Part shown: positions 1 to 6,254 of the stretch, one piece after another
Layout: each line of letters starts with the position of its first letter
How positions within the stretch are numbered: position 1 is the first letter of the stretch
Assembly (NCBI GenBank): GCA_030606385.1
Contig: JAUWGN010000014.1
Coordinates: 1-11,464, forward strand
Length of the DNA: 11,464 bases
Direction of reading: 5' to 3'
From: Dehalococcoidia bacterium
Lineage (GTDB): Bacteria > Chloroflexota > Dehalococcoidia > GIF9 > AB-539-J10
Program-made: the position numbers and the translations under genes
The notes under the pieces: generated by a model
Seen by the model: only the letters and a program-made list of their open reading frames with translations
Database searches by the model: none
What the model was told of the DNA's origin: nothing

Positions 1-465
1 AACAGAGTGGCCAGTTTGTTTCGGCGACGTGGCTTTAACATACAAAGCCTCGCTGTAGGAGGCAGTGAGCAACTTGGTCTGTCTCGAATGACTATTGTGG
101 TCCTCGCTGACCCTGCTCAGGTGGAGCAGGTCAGAAAGCAACTGGATAAATTAATTAACGTAGTCAAGATAGTTGATCTCACTAATGATGACATGGTAGC
201 GAGAGAGCTGGCATTAGTCAAAGTCGCCGCTACTTCTTCAACAAGAAGCGAGATCATGCAGATTGTCGATATCTTCCGGGCTAACATAGTTGATGTGGGC
301 AGTGATTCGCTTATGGTGGAGGTTACCGGTGATGAGGAGAAGGTGAATTCTTTGTTTGAACTTCTTCGCCGTTTTGGCATCAAAGAAGTGGTCAGGACAG
401 GAAGGGTAGCCTTAACTCGTGGAGCTGTTGCTACACGTAGCGATAATAAAAAGAAAGGGGGCTAA
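1..465 (+). CDS. ilvN: Acetolactate synthase small (regulatory) subunit, 5'-truncated by window
   Basis: Regulatory subunit of acetolactate synthase, which commits pyruvate to valine/leucine or, with 2-oxobutyrate, to isoleucine. The subunit binds the feedback inhibitor valine and activates the catalytic IlvB subunit. The reading frame is open from base 1 and begins N-R-V-A-S-L-F, matching the family stretch R-V-A-x-L-F-x-R-R-G-F-N-I-x-S-L-A-V-G near residue 17. About 15-20 N-terminal residues therefore lie upstream, and the GTG at base 7 is an internal Val codon, not the start. The ACT-domain remainder covers roughly the first 60 residues. The C-terminal small-subunit domain follows (about residues 75-145, with S-E-I-M-Q-I-V and the end T-G-R-V-A-L-T-R-G). 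The stop is 2 bases before ilvC, whose Shine-Dalgarno (AAAGGGGG, 454-461) lies inside this gene, so the two are co-transcribed. The ilvB gene is expected just upstream. Confidence 0.95.
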   Translation, partial: NRVASLFRRRGFNIQSLAVGGSEQLGLSRMTIVVLADPAQVEQVRKQLDKLINVVKIVDLTNDDMVARELALVKVAATSSTRSEIMQIVDIFRANIVDVGSDSLMVEVTGDEEKVNSLFELLRRFGIKEVVRTGRVALTRGAVATRSDNKKKGG

Positions 466-467
466 TT

Positions 468-1460
468 ATGGCTAAAATATACTACGATAAAGACGCTAAC
501 CTGGACTTAATTAAAGGGAAGACAATTGGCATTATTGGCTTTGGGAGTCAGGGACATGCTCATGCCCAGAATTTGAAGGATAGTGGCTGCCAGGTCATGG
601 TTGCTGAGGTGGAGGGAAGCGACGCCTGGAAGGCAGCACAAAGTGCTGGTTTCAAGGTGGCTGGTGCTGCCGAAGTGGCTGGGAAGGCTGATATTCTTGT
701 TATGCTTGTTCCTGATAATCTGCACCCCATAATTTACCGTGAGTCAATTGAGAAAGAACTGTCCCGGGGCAAGACCCTGATGTTTGCCCATGGCTTCAAT
801 ATCCACTACTCGCAGATTATGCCTCCTGTAGATATAGATGTAAGCATGATAGCTCCTAAATGCCCCGGGCATATATTGCGTCAGCTTTATACTGAAGGCT
901 CTGGAGCTCCAGCTTTAGTGGCTGTGCATCAGGATGCCTCAGGTAAAGCAAAGGACATCGCCTTAGCTTATGCCAAAGGAATTGGCTGTGCTCGAGCTGG
1001 AGTGCTGGAGACAACTTTTGCTGAGGAAACCGAAACTGACCTCTTTGGCGAACAAACCGTGCTCTGCGGCGGAGTCTCCTCGCTGGTCAAAGCAGGCTTT
1101 GAGACACTGATAGAAGCTGGTTATCAGCCCGAGATTGCCTACTTCGAGTGTTTCCATGAACTTAAGCTTATCGTTGACCTTATGTATCAGGGTGGCTTGA
1201 AGTATATGCGCTATTCAGTGAGCGATACTGCTGAATATGGTGACTATACCCGTGGCCCGAGGGTTATAAATGACCTGGTCAAGGATGAGATGATACAAAT
1301 CCTGGCGGAAATTCAGGATGGCAGCTTTGCCAGAGAATGGGTTCTGGAAAATCAGGCTGGTCGTCCCAGCTTTAATGCCTTGAAGCGGATGGAAGCTGAA
1401 CACCCCATTGAAATTGTGGGCAAGGAACTGAGGGATATGATGCCCTGGCTGAAGAAGTGA
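468..1460 (+). CDS. ilvC: Ketol-acid reductoisomerase, class I (330 aa)
   Basis: Converts acetolactate (or acetohydroxybutyrate) to the dihydroxy acid by Mg-dependent alkyl migration and nicotinamide-dependent reduction. The length of 330 aa is that of the short class I enzymes. An N-terminal Rossmann domain carries G-F-G-S-Q-G-H-A-H-A (residues 24-33). The HGFNIHY stretch holds the catalytic His. The C-terminal knotted domain carries the metal and catalytic acids in E-E-T-E-T-D-L-F-G-E and in E-C-F-H-E-L-K. The start is the ATG 6 bases after AAAGGGGG. The cofactor loop after strand 2 (residues 46-54, A-E-V-E-G-S-D-A-W) is odd. The Arg common in NADPH enzymes (G-L-R-x-G-S-x-S-W) is Val48, the second Ser is Ala53, and Asp52 is present. 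This suggests NADH use, which is an inference. The gene sits between ilvN and leuA in one transcript. Confidence 0.97.
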   Translation: MAKIYYDKDANLDLIKGKTIGIIGFGSQGHAHAQNLKDSGCQVMVAEVEGSDAWKAAQSAGFKVAGAAEVAGKADILVMLVPDNLHPIIYRESIEKELSRGKTLMFAHGFNIHYSQIMPPVDIDVSMIAPKCPGHILRQLYTEGSGAPALVAVHQDASGKAKDIALAYAKGIGCARAGVLETTFAEETETDLFGEQTVLCGGVSSLVKAGFETLIEAGYQPEIAYFECFHELKLIVDLMYQGGLKYMRYSVSDTAEYGDYTRGPRVINDLVKDEMIQILAEIQDGSFAREWVLENQAGRPSFNALKRMEAEHPIEIVGKELRDMMPWLKK

Positions 1461-1471
1461 GGAATGAATAC

Positions 1472-3010
1472 ATGGACAAAGTTATCATCTTCGATACCAC
1501 TTTGCGGGATGGAGAGCAGGCGGCAGGGGCAAGCCTGAATCCCCAAGAAAAGCTGGAGATAGCGAGGCAGCTGGAGAAGCTTGGTGTCGATGTTATCGAG
1601 GCTGGTTTTCCTGCCAGTTCCCCTGGCGACTTTGAAGCTGTTCAGCTCATTAGCAAGGAAGTTCAGCGGCCGATAATTTGTGCCTTATCTCTTGCCAACA
1701 TTGATGCTGTGGATAGGGCCTGGGAGGCGATTAAGGAAGCAAGCCATCCCCGAATCCACGTTTTCCTTTCTGCTTCAGATATCCACCTGCTCTACCAGCT
1801 TAAAAAGGGCAGGGAAGAAATATTGGTGATGTCCAGGGAAATAGTTGCTCGAGCTAAGAGTCATGTCGATGATGTTGAGTTCTCCCCTATGGATGCTTCC
1901 CGCAGTGAACCTGACTATCTTTATCGCATGTTGGAAGCCGCCATTGAAGCTGGGGCAACCACGGTGAATATACCTGATACTGTTGGCTATGCCACCCCTC
2001 AGGAGTTTGGTGACTTGATTCAAGGCATTTTTGATAATGTCCCCAACATTCATAAAGCTGTGGTAAGCGTTCATTGCCATAACGACCTGGGGTTAGCGGT
2101 AGCGAACAGCCTCGAAGCAATACGAAAAGGAGCACGACAGGTGGAATGCACCGTCAACGGGATTGGTGAGCGCGCTGGCAATGCTTCTCTGGAGGAAATC
2201 GTTATGGCATTGAAGACTCGCCAGGATTTCTTCGGACTCACTACGGGCATCAATACTAGGCAAATCTATAAGGCGAGTAGGTTAGTAAGTGAAGTCATCG
2301 GTTTTCCAGTTCAGCCAAACAAAGCCATTGTGGGCGCAAATGCCTTTCGGCATCAATCAGGCGTTCATCAGGATGGTGTAATAAAGAAGTCTATAACTTA
2401 TGAGATTATGGACCCAAAGTCGGTAGGCATACCTTCGAGTGTTCTAGTATTAAGCAAGTTGAGTGGTAAGCGCGCTTTTAGGGAGAGATTAGCTGAACTT
2501 GGTTATACCCTGGATGAGGAAGATTTCGCTCGTGCTTTCAAACGATTTAAGGAGCTAGCTGATAAGAAGAAAGAAGTTACCGACCGCGATATTGAATCTT
2601 TGATAGCCGAGGAACGTCGCACTACCACCGAGGTATATCACCTCGACCATGTTGAGGTTTCTTGCGGTGATCATAGTCTTCCTACAGCCACAGTCAGGCT
2701 CATCAGTCCTGATGGGCGGAGTTTGGCCGATGCTGCCCTGGGCACCGGACCTGTAGACGCAGTGTATAAAGCTATTAACCGCATAGTGGGTATCCCCAAC
2801 GAGCTTACCGAGTTTACCGTCAAATCGGTTACTGAGGGAATAGATGCCATTGGGGAGGTGCTTATCAGGGTGGAGAGCGAGGGTGTAACTTACACTGGTC
2901 GTGGCGCTGCTACTGATATCATCGTTGCCAGCGCCAAGGCATATATGAATGCATTGAATCGGCTTCTGGTTAGCAAGGCGGCTAAGACCGGGAAAGGAAA
3001 ACGCAAGTGA
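1472..3010 (+). CDS. leuA: 2-isopropylmalate synthase (512 aa)
   Basis: First committed step of leucine synthesis: condenses 2-ketoisovalerate with acetyl-CoA. The TIM-barrel HMGL-like catalytic domain begins F-D-T-T-L-R-D-G-E-Q (Arg12 and Asp13 catalytic/metal) and has the metal His pair H201-C-H203-N-D and G-E-R-A-G-N237. It is followed by the linker region with G-A-N-A-F-R-H-Q-S-G-V-H-Q-D-G. The C-terminal LeuA dimerisation/regulatory domain, the site of leucine feedback inhibition in the family, covers about residues 380-505. I chose the ATG at 1472 because T-G-A-G-G-A (1458-1463) lies 8 bases upstream and the protein then starts M-D-K-V-I-I-F as usual. A GTG at 1457 overlapping the ilvC stop would add only five residues. 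The DTTLRDGEQ signature and the context separate it from the CimA-type paralogue at the other end of the operon. Confidence 0.95.
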   Translation: MDKVIIFDTTLRDGEQAAGASLNPQEKLEIARQLEKLGVDVIEAGFPASSPGDFEAVQLISKEVQRPIICALSLANIDAVDRAWEAIKEASHPRIHVFLSASDIHLLYQLKKGREEILVMSREIVARAKSHVDDVEFSPMDASRSEPDYLYRMLEAAIEAGATTVNIPDTVGYATPQEFGDLIQGIFDNVPNIHKAVVSVHCHNDLGLAVANSLEAIRKGARQVECTVNGIGERAGNASLEEIVMALKTRQDFFGLTTGINTRQIYKASRLVSEVIGFPVQPNKAIVGANAFRHQSGVHQDGVIKKSITYEIMDPKSVGIPSSVLVLSKLSGKRAFRERLAELGYTLDEEDFARAFKRFKELADKKKEVTDRDIESLIAEERRTTTEVYHLDHVEVSCGDHSLPTATVRLISPDGRSLADAALGTGPVDAVYKAINRIVGIPNELTEFTVKSVTEGIDAIGEVLIRVESEGVTYTGRGAATDIIVASAKAYMNALNRLLVSKAAKTGKGKRK

Positions 3011-3426
3011 GCCCGTGGTTGGATATAATATGGTTGGATGTAACATTGAGGTTGATGCTGGCTATTGCTCTGGGAGCAGTTATTGGCTATCAGCGCGAGC
3101 GAGCCAGCAAAGCAGCAGGGCTGCGCACTCACACTTTGATTTCCCTGGGTGCTGCTGTGTTTACCGTGGTCTCTATTTTTGGCTTCAGCGGTGCTGTTGA
3201 CCCTTCGCGTGTTGCTGCTGGCGTAGTAGCCGGGGTGGGCTTCATCGGTGCCGGGGTTATCTTTCGCGGTATGGGGGGAGATCGCGTGGCAGGGTTAACC
3301 ACGGCGGCAAGTATCTGGGCTAGCGCTGCTGTTGGTTTAGCTGCTGGTGCCGGGATGTGGTTGGTCGCCATAATAGCTGGTCTGGCCACGGTAGGCATAT
3401 TGCTGGTTCCAAGGGTCCGTGGGTAA
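3007..3426 (+). CDS. MgtC/SapB-family inner membrane protein (139 aa, membrane domain only)
   Basis: Small hydrophobic protein that matches the membrane domain of the MgtC/SapB family: G-x-x-I-G-Y-Q-R-E near residues 23-31, G-L-R-T-H-T-L-I-S-L-G-A-A near 38-50, G-V-G-F-I-G-A-G-V-I-F near 76-86, and G-L-T-T-A-A-S-I-W-x-S-A-A-V-G near 94-108. Four to five membrane helices are visible. It lacks the C-terminal ACT-like domain of virulence MgtC, which the short SapB-like members also lack. Family members are linked to Mg2+ homeostasis and to control of membrane ATPases; the role here is unknown. It starts at a GTG overlapping the leuA stop by 4 bases (GTGA), with AAGGA (2994-2998) 8 bases upstream. 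It ends exactly where the leuC ATG begins. The tight coupling argues for co-expression with leucine synthesis. Confidence 0.85.
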   Translation: MSPWLDIIWLDVTLRLMLAIALGAVIGYQRERASKAAGLRTHTLISLGAAVFTVVSIFGFSGAVDPSRVAAGVVAGVGFIGAGVIFRGMGGDRVAGLTTAASIWASAAVGLAAGAGMWLVAIIAGLATVGILLVPRVRG

Positions 3427-4722
3427 ATGGCAAGTCAGACCCTCGCTGAAAAGCTCCTGGCGGCTCACTGTGGCAGGGAAAAGGTCAGCAGTGGTGAATT
3501 CATAGATGCCACGGTTGATCTAGTCTTGGCTAATGATATTACTGCCCCCTTAGCTATAGAGGAATTCCAGCGACTCGGAGTAAGCGGGGTATTTGACCCT
3601 CGAAAAGTGGTTATGGTTCCTGACCACTTTTGTCCTAACAAAGATATACAGTCTGCCGAGCAAGCCAAATTCATGCGGGAGTTTGCTAAGGAACAGGGTC
3701 TGGTCTATTTTGAGGTAGGACGGATGGGAATCGAGCATGTGCTTCTTCCTGAGCAGGGCCTTGTCTTGCCAGGACAGGTCATCGTTGGCGCTGACTCCCA
3801 TACGTGTACCTACGGTGCATTAGGTGCTTTTGCTACCGGTATGGGCTCAACTGACATCGCCGTGGCTATGGCAACCGGTGAAATATGGATGAAGGTGCCG
3901 CCCACCATTAAGTTCATCTACCACGGAAAACCGCCGAAGTGGGTTGGGGGCAAGGACCTCATTCTTTATACCATCGGCGACATCGGCGTTGATGGTGCCC
4001 TTTATTCTGTTATGGAATTTACTGGTGAAGCGATTGATGAATTAGATATGGATGGCCGCTTCACCATGGCGAACATGGCTATCGAAGCTGGGGCTAAAGC
4101 AGGCATTTTCTACGTAGATGGTAAGACCGAGGAATATCTCCACCATGTCATTGCCAATCGAGTTTCCCCTGTCATTGCGAGGAGCGAAGCGACGAAGCAA
4201 TCTCAGTCGAACGAGGACGTCCAGTATGCCGGAATCAACGAATATGATGTATCCAAAATCGAGCCCCAGGTAGCCTTTCCCCATCTCCCCTCCAATACTA
4301 AGCCTATAAGCCAGGTGGGGGAGATAACATTAGACCAGGTAGTGATTGGCGGATGCACTAATGGGCGAATCAACGATTTAAGAATAGCAGCCGGGATACT
4401 TAAAGGAAGAAAGATACATGCCGATTTGAGGTGTATCATCCTCCCGGGGTCGCAGCAAGTCTACCTCGAGGCACTGAGGGAAGGATTGATAGAAATCTTT
4501 ATCGAGGCTGGTGCTGTAGTAAGCACTCCTACCTGTGGTCCATGTCTTGGCGGGCATATGGGTGTTTTAGCCGCTGGAGAGCGCTGCCTATCTACCACCA
4601 ATCGGAATTTCATAGGCAGAATGGGCAGCCCAGAGTCCGAAGTCTATCTATCTAACCCGGCAGTAGCCGCCGCCAGCGCCGTTTTGGGCAGAATCGCTGG
4701 CCCAGAAGAAGTTATAGATTAG
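3427..4722 (+). CDS. leuC: 3-isopropylmalate dehydratase large subunit (431 aa)
   Basis: Large subunit of the [4Fe-4S] isomerase that converts 2- to 3-isopropylmalate, and probably citramalate to 3-methylmalate, with LeuD. The aconitase-fold landmarks are G-A-D-S-H-T-C-T-Y-G-A (near residue 121), the cluster ligands Cys310 in G-G-C-T-N-G, and Cys370 and Cys373 in P-T-C-G-P-C. The ending N-F-x-G-R-M-G-S-P-E-S-E-V-Y-L is typical. It is the shorter, roughly 420-aa type. The ATG follows the mgtC-like stop with no gap; AAGGG (3411-3415) is a distant ribosome binding site, so translational coupling is likely. One segment is foreign: residues 249-259 (V-I-A-R-S-E-A-T-K-Q-S) come from an inserted dispersed repeat, in a variable loop before the conserved D-V-S-K-I-E-P-Q-V-A. 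All cluster ligands are intact, so the protein is probably active. Confidence 0.95.
   Translation: MASQTLAEKLLAAHCGREKVSSGEFIDATVDLVLANDITAPLAIEEFQRLGVSGVFDPRKVVMVPDHFCPNKDIQSAEQAKFMREFAKEQGLVYFEVGRMGIEHVLLPEQGLVLPGQVIVGADSHTCTYGALGAFATGMGSTDIAVAMATGEIWMKVPPTIKFIYHGKPPKWVGGKDLILYTIGDIGVDGALYSVMEFTGEAIDELDMDGRFTMANMAIEAGAKAGIFYVDGKTEEYLHHVIANRVSPVIARSEATKQSQSNEDVQYAGINEYDVSKIEPQVAFPHLPSNTKPISQVGEITLDQVVIGGCTNGRINDLRIAAGILKGRKIHADLRCIILPGSQQVYLEALREGLIEIFIEAGAVVSTPTCGPCLGGHMGVLAAGERCLSTTNRNFIGRMGSPESEVYLSNPAVAAASAVLGRIAGPEEVID
4171..4206 (+). repeat. Dispersed intergenic repeat inserted in frame within leuC
   Basis: The DNA GTCATTGCGAGGAGC followed by GAAGCGACGAAGCAATCTC resembles the widespread imperfectly palindromic repeat of the form GTCATTGCGAG...GAAGCAATCTC, whose translation V-I-A-R-S-E-A-T-K-Q-S is a familiar artefact in predicted proteins. 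ATTGC and GCAAT form its outer arms. Here it lies inside a real gene, in frame and without a stop. Judged from memory of the family, the insertion makes the loop between residues about 240 and 267 roughly 10 residues longer than in relatives. Confidence 0.75.
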
Positions 4723-4744
4723 CTCGTGTTAAGAATCTCCTTGA
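4652..4744 (+). repeat. leuC 3'-end direct repeat, copy 1 (in the intact gene)
   Basis: The last 23 codons of leuC plus 22 bases downstream match 5371-5462 in the same orientation. My hand alignment gives 72 identities over 93 columns with a single one-base gap. The match continues past the stop codon, so it is a DNA-level duplication of the gene end and its flank, not just a conserved peptide. Most differences are transitions, many at third codon positions. The two copies bracket the hicBA module. Confidence 0.8.
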
Positions 4745-4861
4745 GGGGCTTCTTTAGAAGGGGAAAAATGAGATGAGCAATTCCTGCTATATCTAGTTAC
4801 TAGCTCAGGCAACTTGAACTGTAGTGGAAGGTGGGTAGAATACAAAAAACAAAAATAGAGT

Positions 4862-4867
4862 TATAAT
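4862..4867 (+). promoter_or_regulatory. Possible -10 element for hicBA
   Basis: A perfect TATAAT hexamer lies 26 bases before the hicB start codon, downstream of an A-rich stretch (4839-4858). No good -35 hexamer is seen at the proper distance, so this is suggestive only. It would give toxin-antitoxin genes their own promoter inside the leu operon, as is usual for such modules. A short inverted repeat CTAG-TTA-CTAG lies upstream at 4793-4803 and could be an operator, without proof. Confidence 0.35.
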
Positions 4868-4893
4868 TTCCATTACGAGAGGGAGGTGTTGAA

Positions 4894-5106
4894 ATGGCAA
4901 CTCGAACTTTTACAGCAGTTCTCCATAGGGAAAAAGACCTATATGTTGCAGAATGCCCTGAAGTTGGAACGGTCAGCCAGGGGTATACCATTGAAGAAGC
5001 TATCGCTAACTTGAAAGAAGCTACAGAGCTCTACTTGGAAGAGTTTGTTTCGCCTGAAGGTACTAAGCCTCTAGTGCCCACCTTTGAGGTGGCAGTGCAT
5101 GCCTAA
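4894..5106 (+). CDS. hicB: HicB-family antitoxin (70 aa)
   Basis: Short HicB-type antitoxin with a partial RNase H-like fold. The N-terminal half reads F-T-A-V-L-H-R-E-K-D-L-Y-V-A-E-C-P-E-V, followed by the family's G-T-V-S-Q-G-Y-T-I-E-E-A-I-A-N-L-K-E-A (about residues 25-43) and E-L-Y-L-E-E-F. No C-terminal helix-turn-helix or ribbon-helix-helix DNA-binding domain is present, so it is the minimal form. The start is supported by the strong ribosome binding site GGGAGGTG (4881-4888), 5 bases before the ATG. The stop overlaps the hicA start by 8 bases, the usual translational coupling. In the family HicB neutralises the HicA mRNA-cleaving toxin. Here the toxin is frameshifted, so HicB may be a relic or a solitary antitoxin. 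Confidence 0.85.
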   Translation: MATRTFTAVLHREKDLYVAECPEVGTVSQGYTIEEAIANLKEATELYLEEFVSPEGTKPLVPTFEVAVHA

Positions 5107-5325
5107 GTTGCATAGGGTGTCAGGACAAGAGGCTATTCGAGCTTTGGGACAATTAGGTTTTGAGCAAGTACGCCAGCGGGGTAGCCACGTTGTGCTTAAG
5201 AAGCAAACGCAGGAAGGAGCTGTTGGATGTGTAGTGCCTTACATCGTGAACTGGCGATTGGCACATTGCGCGGCATTTTGAAGCAGGCTAGAGTAACGTC
5301 CGATGAGTTTATGGAGAGACTTTAG
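5099..5325 (+). pseudogene. hicA: hicA toxin gene, frameshifted
   Basis: HicA toxins are small double-stranded-RNA-binding-fold mRNA interferases. From ATG 5099 the frame reads M-P-K-L-H-R-V-S-G-Q-E-A, then the catalytic motif R-Q-R-G-S-H-V-V-L (His about residue 34) and G-C-V-V-P (to 5239). One base is then missing at 5240-5241. The normal continuation, H-R-E-L-A-I-G-T-L-R-G-I-L-K-Q-A followed by R-V-T-S-D-E-F-M-E-R-L, is found in the next frame from 5242 and ends at TAG 5323-5325. As written, the product would be 60 aa with a wrong tail, stopping at 5279-5281. With the frame restored it is 75 aa, the normal length. Either the toxin is inactivated or one base was lost in sequencing. The intact active-site half and perfectly preserved second half suggest recent inactivation or an error. 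Confidence 0.85.
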
Positions 5326-5357
5326 CAAATGCTACTAAAGATTATGAGGGCTAATTG

Positions 5358-5441
5358 GAGCTTCATGTGGCTACCCCGGCGGTAGCCGCCGCCAGTGCCA
5401 TTCTGGGCAAGATTGCCAGCCCGGAAGAGGTTACGGGCTAG
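5358..5441 (+). pseudogene. leuC 3'-end remnant (second copy of the last ~28 codons)
   Basis: The frame ending at TAG 5439-5441 reads E-L-H-V-A-T-P-A-V-A-A-A-S-A-I-L-G-K-I-A-S-P-E-E-V-T-G, matching the leuC ending E-V-Y-L-S-N-P-A-V-A-A-A-S-A-V-L-G-R-I-A-G-P-E-E-V-I-D. A stop codon (5352-5354) lies just upstream in frame, and nothing of the rest of leuC is present. The substitutions are mainly synonymous or conservative (V/I, R/K), so the two copies diverged while both were under selection as LeuC. This one is then likely either the displaced original end or an imported homologous end, not a fresh local duplication. Confidence 0.85.
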
Positions 5442-5462
5442 CTTGCGTCAAGAACCCCTTGA
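5371..5462 (+). repeat. leuC 3'-end direct repeat, copy 2
   Basis: Partner of 4652-4744, about 77% identical by hand alignment. It includes the bases after the stop codon (GCTTGCGTCAAGAA here against GCTCGTGTTAAGAA after leuC). Weaker similarity seems to continue through the T-rich and A-rich stretch to about 5487. Together the copies enclose about 630 bases holding hicB and broken hicA. Confidence 0.8.
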
Positions 5463-5566
5463 TAGACTTTTTTGAAAGAAAAGAACAAGCTGAAAGGACA
5501 AACGAACGATTAGTTGATAAACAATCAGTTAGGCAAGATTACTCTTAATTCAAGGAGGAGGTAAAT

Positions 5567-6139
5567 ATGACTGCGAAACCAGTGGTAATTAAATTTTTTG
5601 CTCCTGTCATTGATGTTAGCGTCAACGCCTTAATGAACGCTGTTGAGCAGAAGATGAAACAAGGGATAAAGGAATTCATCATCATTATCTCTTCACCTGG
5701 CGGCTCCGTTTTCCATGGCTTGAGCGCGTACAATTATTTGAAGGGATTGACTGTGGAAATAACTACACACAATTTTGGCAGTGTTGACTCAATAGGCATT
5801 GTTTTATATTGTTCCGGTTCAAAAAGGTTGTCGGTGCCTCAAGCGAGATTCTTGCTTCATGGTGTCAGTGCCCAGTTCAGAGGAGAGCAGAGTTTAGAGG
5901 AGAAGCAGTTGGAAGAGAGGCTGAAAGGACTGGCAATTGATATCGAGAACATTGCCAAGGTGCTTGCAGCAAATACAAATAAAAGCACAAGCGACATAAT
6001 AAACGCCATGCATGAAAGAACAACGCTGAATCCAGAGGAAGCTAAATCCTGGAGGCTTGTGCACGAAATAAAATCAGAGCTATTTGAAGCAGGGGGCGAG
6101 GTAATTTCCATCCAATTTCAGCCACCACAGAAAGCATAA
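5567..6139 (+). CDS. ClpP/SDH-like serine protease-fold protein (190 aa)
   Basis: Member of the ClpP/crotonase-fold serine peptidases, close to the stand-alone ClpP-like or 'SDH' proteins. An early beta strand F-I-I-I-I-S-S-P-G-G-S-V (about residues 43-54) matches the ClpP N-S-P-G-G-x-V element. The nucleophile is likely Ser75 in V-D-S-I-G, followed by C-S-G-S-K-R, and the His is His98 in F-L-L-H-G. The third member of the triad is not evident: at the position of ClpP's R-D-R-F the protein has E-R-T-T-L, and the usual G-L-V-D-E-I reads R-L-V-H-E-I. The region 105-130 is charged and helical. No signal peptide is seen, so it is probably cytoplasmic. The ribosome binding site GGAGGAGG (5554-5561) is very strong. 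No leucine-pathway role is apparent; it is part of the inserted block, and its stop overlaps an attC-like site. Confidence 0.8.
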   Translation: MTAKPVVIKFFAPVIDVSVNALMNAVEQKMKQGIKEFIIIISSPGGSVFHGLSAYNYLKGLTVEITTHNFGSVDSIGIVLYCSGSKRLSVPQARFLLHGVSAQFRGEQSLEEKQLEERLKGLAIDIENIAKVLAANTNKSTSDIINAMHERTTLNPEEAKSWRLVHEIKSELFEAGGEVISIQFQPPQKA

Positions 6140-6193
6140 CGTCGGATAACGGCGTGTTCGCGGCTCGCTTTGCAAATACGCAAGACATCAGGC
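6134..6193 (+). other. attC-like site A (degenerate) at the end of the ClpP-like gene
   Basis: Begins GCATAAC (one base off the attC RYYYAAC box), which includes the stop codon of the ClpP-like gene. It continues GTCGGATAACGG, contains a hairpin with stem GCGTGTT (6152-6158) against AATACGC (6175-6181, one G-T pair), and ends CATCAGGC where attC would have GTTRRRY. It shares TAAC-xx-CGGAT..ACGG and the ending AGG(C/T)GAAAT with the site at 6759-6840. The 3' box is mutated (ATCAGGC), so it may be a dead site. Confidence 0.4.
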
Positions 6194-6254
6194 GAAATTG
6201 CCTTAAGACCGATGATATGAAGAGATAAGGCAATATGCCGCAGGATAAAAAAGC

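Noticed and set aside
7..9. GTG at base 7 as the ilvN start
   Set aside because: The frame is open to base 1, and N-R-V-A-S-L-F matches the conserved interior of IlvN; the gene starts upstream of the window.
2555..3046. 163-aa open frame on the minus strand under leuA
   Set aside because: It lies antisense to the well-conserved LeuA regulatory domain, shows no recognisable motif and has no ribosome binding site; it is a shadow frame.
4744..4775. Rho-independent terminator after leuC
   Set aside because: Only a 4-bp CTTC/GAAG stem is seen, without a T-run, and leuD downstream needs read-through.
5084..5281. 65-aa reading frame from ATG 5084 as the true HicA
   Set aside because: HicA homology begins at M-P-K-L at 5099, and the C-terminal 13 residues of this frame are frameshifted sequence with no family resemblance.
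5528..5534. GTTAGGC before the ClpP-like gene as a complete attC site
   Set aside because: No RYYYAAC partner or stem is found in the preceding ~140 bases; it is mentioned only as a possible cassette boundary.
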